Both the position numbers and the translations under genes were made by a program. Positions 10,966 to 11,802 of a stretch of 11,802 nt of DNA are shown here, in pieces (positions within the stretch are counted from its first letter, which is position 1; each line of letters begins with the position of its first letter). The notes under the pieces were generated by a model. It was given only the letters and a program-made list of their open reading frames with translations. It was not told the origin of the DNA and made no database searches. Where the stretch lies: positions 15,048 through 26,849 of the forward strand of contig CAPZDM010000018.1 in assembly GCA_948745425.1 (NCBI GenBank), written 5' to 3'. This stretch comes from an uncultured Clostridia bacterium (GTDB taxonomy: Bacteria; Bacillota; Clostridia; TANB77; CAG-508).

Positions 10966-11214
10966 TTACTTCGTTAATTTAGATATTTTTTCTATACATT
11001 TATCACACACTAATTGTCCTTCAATTTTTGTTTGCACTTTTTTACTATTACAAAATATACAGTTTTCTGCATATTTTTTTAATATTATCTTTTCTCCATC
11101 TACAAATATTTCTAAAGGATCTTGTTCATAAATTTTAAATTGGCTTCTAATTTCTTTAGGAATTGTTATTCTTCCTAAATCATCAACTTTTCTTGTAATT
11201 CCTGTACTTTTCAT
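10966..11214 (-). CDS. AbrB-family transition-state regulator with zinc ribbon, 82 aa
   Basis: The N-terminal SpoVT/AbrB swapped-hairpin DNA-binding domain is clear (STGITRKVDDLGRITIPKEI at 3-22, PLEIFVDGEKIILKKY at 33-48). Instead of the usual C-terminal AbrB dimerisation segment, residues 50-75 contain two CxxC knuckles (Cys52, Cys55, Cys70, Cys73), probably binding zinc. GGAGAG lies 7 bases upstream of the ATG. In Bacillus and Clostridia abrB is repressed by phosphorylated Spo0A, and here TGTCGAA boxes lie at and upstream of the promoter. A role in timing host or element genes with growth phase is inferred. Confidence 0.88.
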   Translation of the reverse strand: MKSTGITRKVDDLGRITIPKEIRSQFKIYEQDPLEIFVDGEKIILKKYAENCIFCNSKKVQTKIEGQLVCDKCIEKISKLTK

Positions 11215-11251
11215 AAAATTACTCTCCTATCTTTATAAACTTTTTTCTTTC

Positions 11252-11293
11252 TTCGACATATTATACTATATTGCTTTTTATGTTTTTGTCGAA
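11252..11293 (-). promoter_or_regulatory. abrB-like promoter with two candidate Spo0A boxes
   Basis: TATAAT on the reverse strand (11265-11260) is a good -10 for the AbrB-like gene, though no strong -35 is seen. A TGTCGAA box lies on the reverse strand at 11258-11252, at the expected start site, and a second on the forward strand at 11287-11293. A box overlapping the start site is the position used by Spo0A to repress abrB in Bacillus subtilis. Confidence 0.55.
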
Positions 11294-11316
11294 ATGTGTC
11301 ATAAAAATAAAAAAAC

Positions 11317-11420
11317 TTTACTCAAGTAAACTATTTTAAATTTTAGCACACAAACTACTTTACTGCAATAAATTACTTCGCAAAAGTAAAGTTTTTTTAA
11401 AAAACCTTTACTCGAGTAAA
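11317..11420. repeat. TTTACT/AGTAAA palindrome array upstream of the second XRE gene
   Basis: TTTACTCAAGTAAA (11317-11330) and the perfect palindrome TTTACTCGAGTAAA (11407-11420) are 90 bases apart. Further half-sites lie at 11359-11364 (TTTACT), 11373-11378 (TTACTT) and 11385-11390 (AGTAAA). On the reverse strand each full site is followed by AGGTTTTTT or AGTTTTTTT, so weak terminator function is an alternative; the 5-bp AT stems argue for operators instead. Confidence 0.6.
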
Positions 11421-11465
11421 TTATATTGTCCTTGTATCTTGTTATAATTTTTTTGGGTGAATAAA

Positions 11466-11702
11466 ATGAAATTATCAGACGCTATAAGAAAAAGAATAAA
11501 AAAATTATTAAAAGAAAAAAATATGAAACTATGGCATTTATACAAAAGAACTGGTATACCTATGTCTACACTTTCTACTTTTATGAATGCTAAAAGAGAA
11601 TTGCTTACTTTAAAAACATTATTACATATTTGTGAGGGTTTTGAAATTAGCTTATCAGAATTTTTCAACGATTCTTTATTTGATGATGTTGAACAAGATT
11701 AA
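11466..11702 (+). CDS. Second XRE-type helix-turn-helix regulator, 78 aa
   Basis: A Cro/CI-like HTH fills residues 4-70: LSDAIRKRIKKLLKEKNMKL, WHLYKRTGIPMSTLSTFMNA, KRELLTLKTLLHICEGFEIS, LSEFF. The family resembles phage-type and mobile-element repressors of about 70-80 aa. A GTG at 11457 is in frame, but GGGTG at that position is better read as the ribosome binding site for the ATG at 11466. TATAAT at 11443-11448 is a likely -10. The TTTACT/AGTAAA palindromes just upstream suggest self-repression. The gene diverges from the AbrB-like gene and is followed by its own terminator. Confidence 0.85.
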   Translation: MKLSDAIRKRIKKLLKEKNMKLWHLYKRTGIPMSTLSTFMNAKRELLTLKTLLHICEGFEISLSEFFNDSLFDDVEQD

Positions 11703-11703
11703 A

Positions 11704-11740
11704 AATAAAACAATAGTTGTGTTACTATTGTTTTATTTTT
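11704..11740 (+). terminator. Strong intrinsic terminator of the second XRE gene
   Basis: AATAAAACAATAG (11704-11716) pairs perfectly over 13 bp with CTATTGTTTTATT (11725-11737) around an 8-base loop, and is followed by T residues. The A-rich left arm also makes it a potential terminator for reverse-strand transcripts. I see no gene in the last 60 bases. Confidence 0.85.
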
Positions 11741-11802
11741 GCTAATAAATTTAGCGAATAGTAACTTAATTTTCTTTTTTATTAAACATATGGCGTACTT
11801 TA

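Noticed and set aside
11408..11668. Reverse ORF opposite the second XRE gene
   Set aside because: It is the antisense of a recognisable helix-turn-helix gene.

Overview
The window is very AT-rich, low-GC Gram-positive DNA, most likely from a spore-forming or related Clostridia-type Firmicute. The evidence is strong GGAGG-type ribosome binding sites, an AbrB-family switch protein behind candidate Spo0A boxes (TGTCGAA), HicAB and MazF toxin families, and Tn916-type regulatory genes. No species can be named from the sequence.

Left part (1-~3215, probably resident chromosome). It opens with a 55-bp direct repeat present twice. A forward operon of three small proteins follows (44, 122 and 127 aa), closed by a strong terminator. 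Next comes a reverse hicA-hicB toxin-antitoxin pair, bracketed by copies of the 10-mer AAATATTACA/TGTAATATTT. Then there is the 3' remnant of a ComEC-like metallo-beta-lactamase gene. The remnant starts inside its metal-binding motif and carries a frameshift near its end.

Middle part (~3215-9545, probably one end of an integrative mobile element, read on the reverse strand). In transcription order it holds a Tn916 Orf7-like sigma factor and an Orf8-like HTH_16 protein that overlaps it. A GC-rich 50-codon ORF and a large hairpin follow. Then come a 57-aa membrane microprotein overlapping mazF, a 137-aa unknown, a 48-aa unknown, and two tandem large serine recombinases. Both recombinases carry an insertion that resembles a LysM domain. 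The second recombinase ends about 50 bp from the broken MBL gene, so the simplest reading is that the element integrated into that gene. The MBL 5' half would then lie beyond the right edge of this window.

Right part (9546-11802) is a control region. It holds a possible leader peptide and hairpin upstream of the sigma gene, two XRE repressor-like genes, a receiver-only response regulator and an AbrB-like zinc-ribbon regulator. It also holds several palindromes: one 15-bp palindrome lies upstream of both the first XRE gene and the response regulator, a TTTACT/AGTAAA family lies before the second XRE gene, and TGTCGAA boxes flank the AbrB promoter. The working model is that host stationary-phase signals (Spo0A/AbrB type) and XRE repressors feed into a sigma factor that controls recombination and transfer genes. 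This model is inference.
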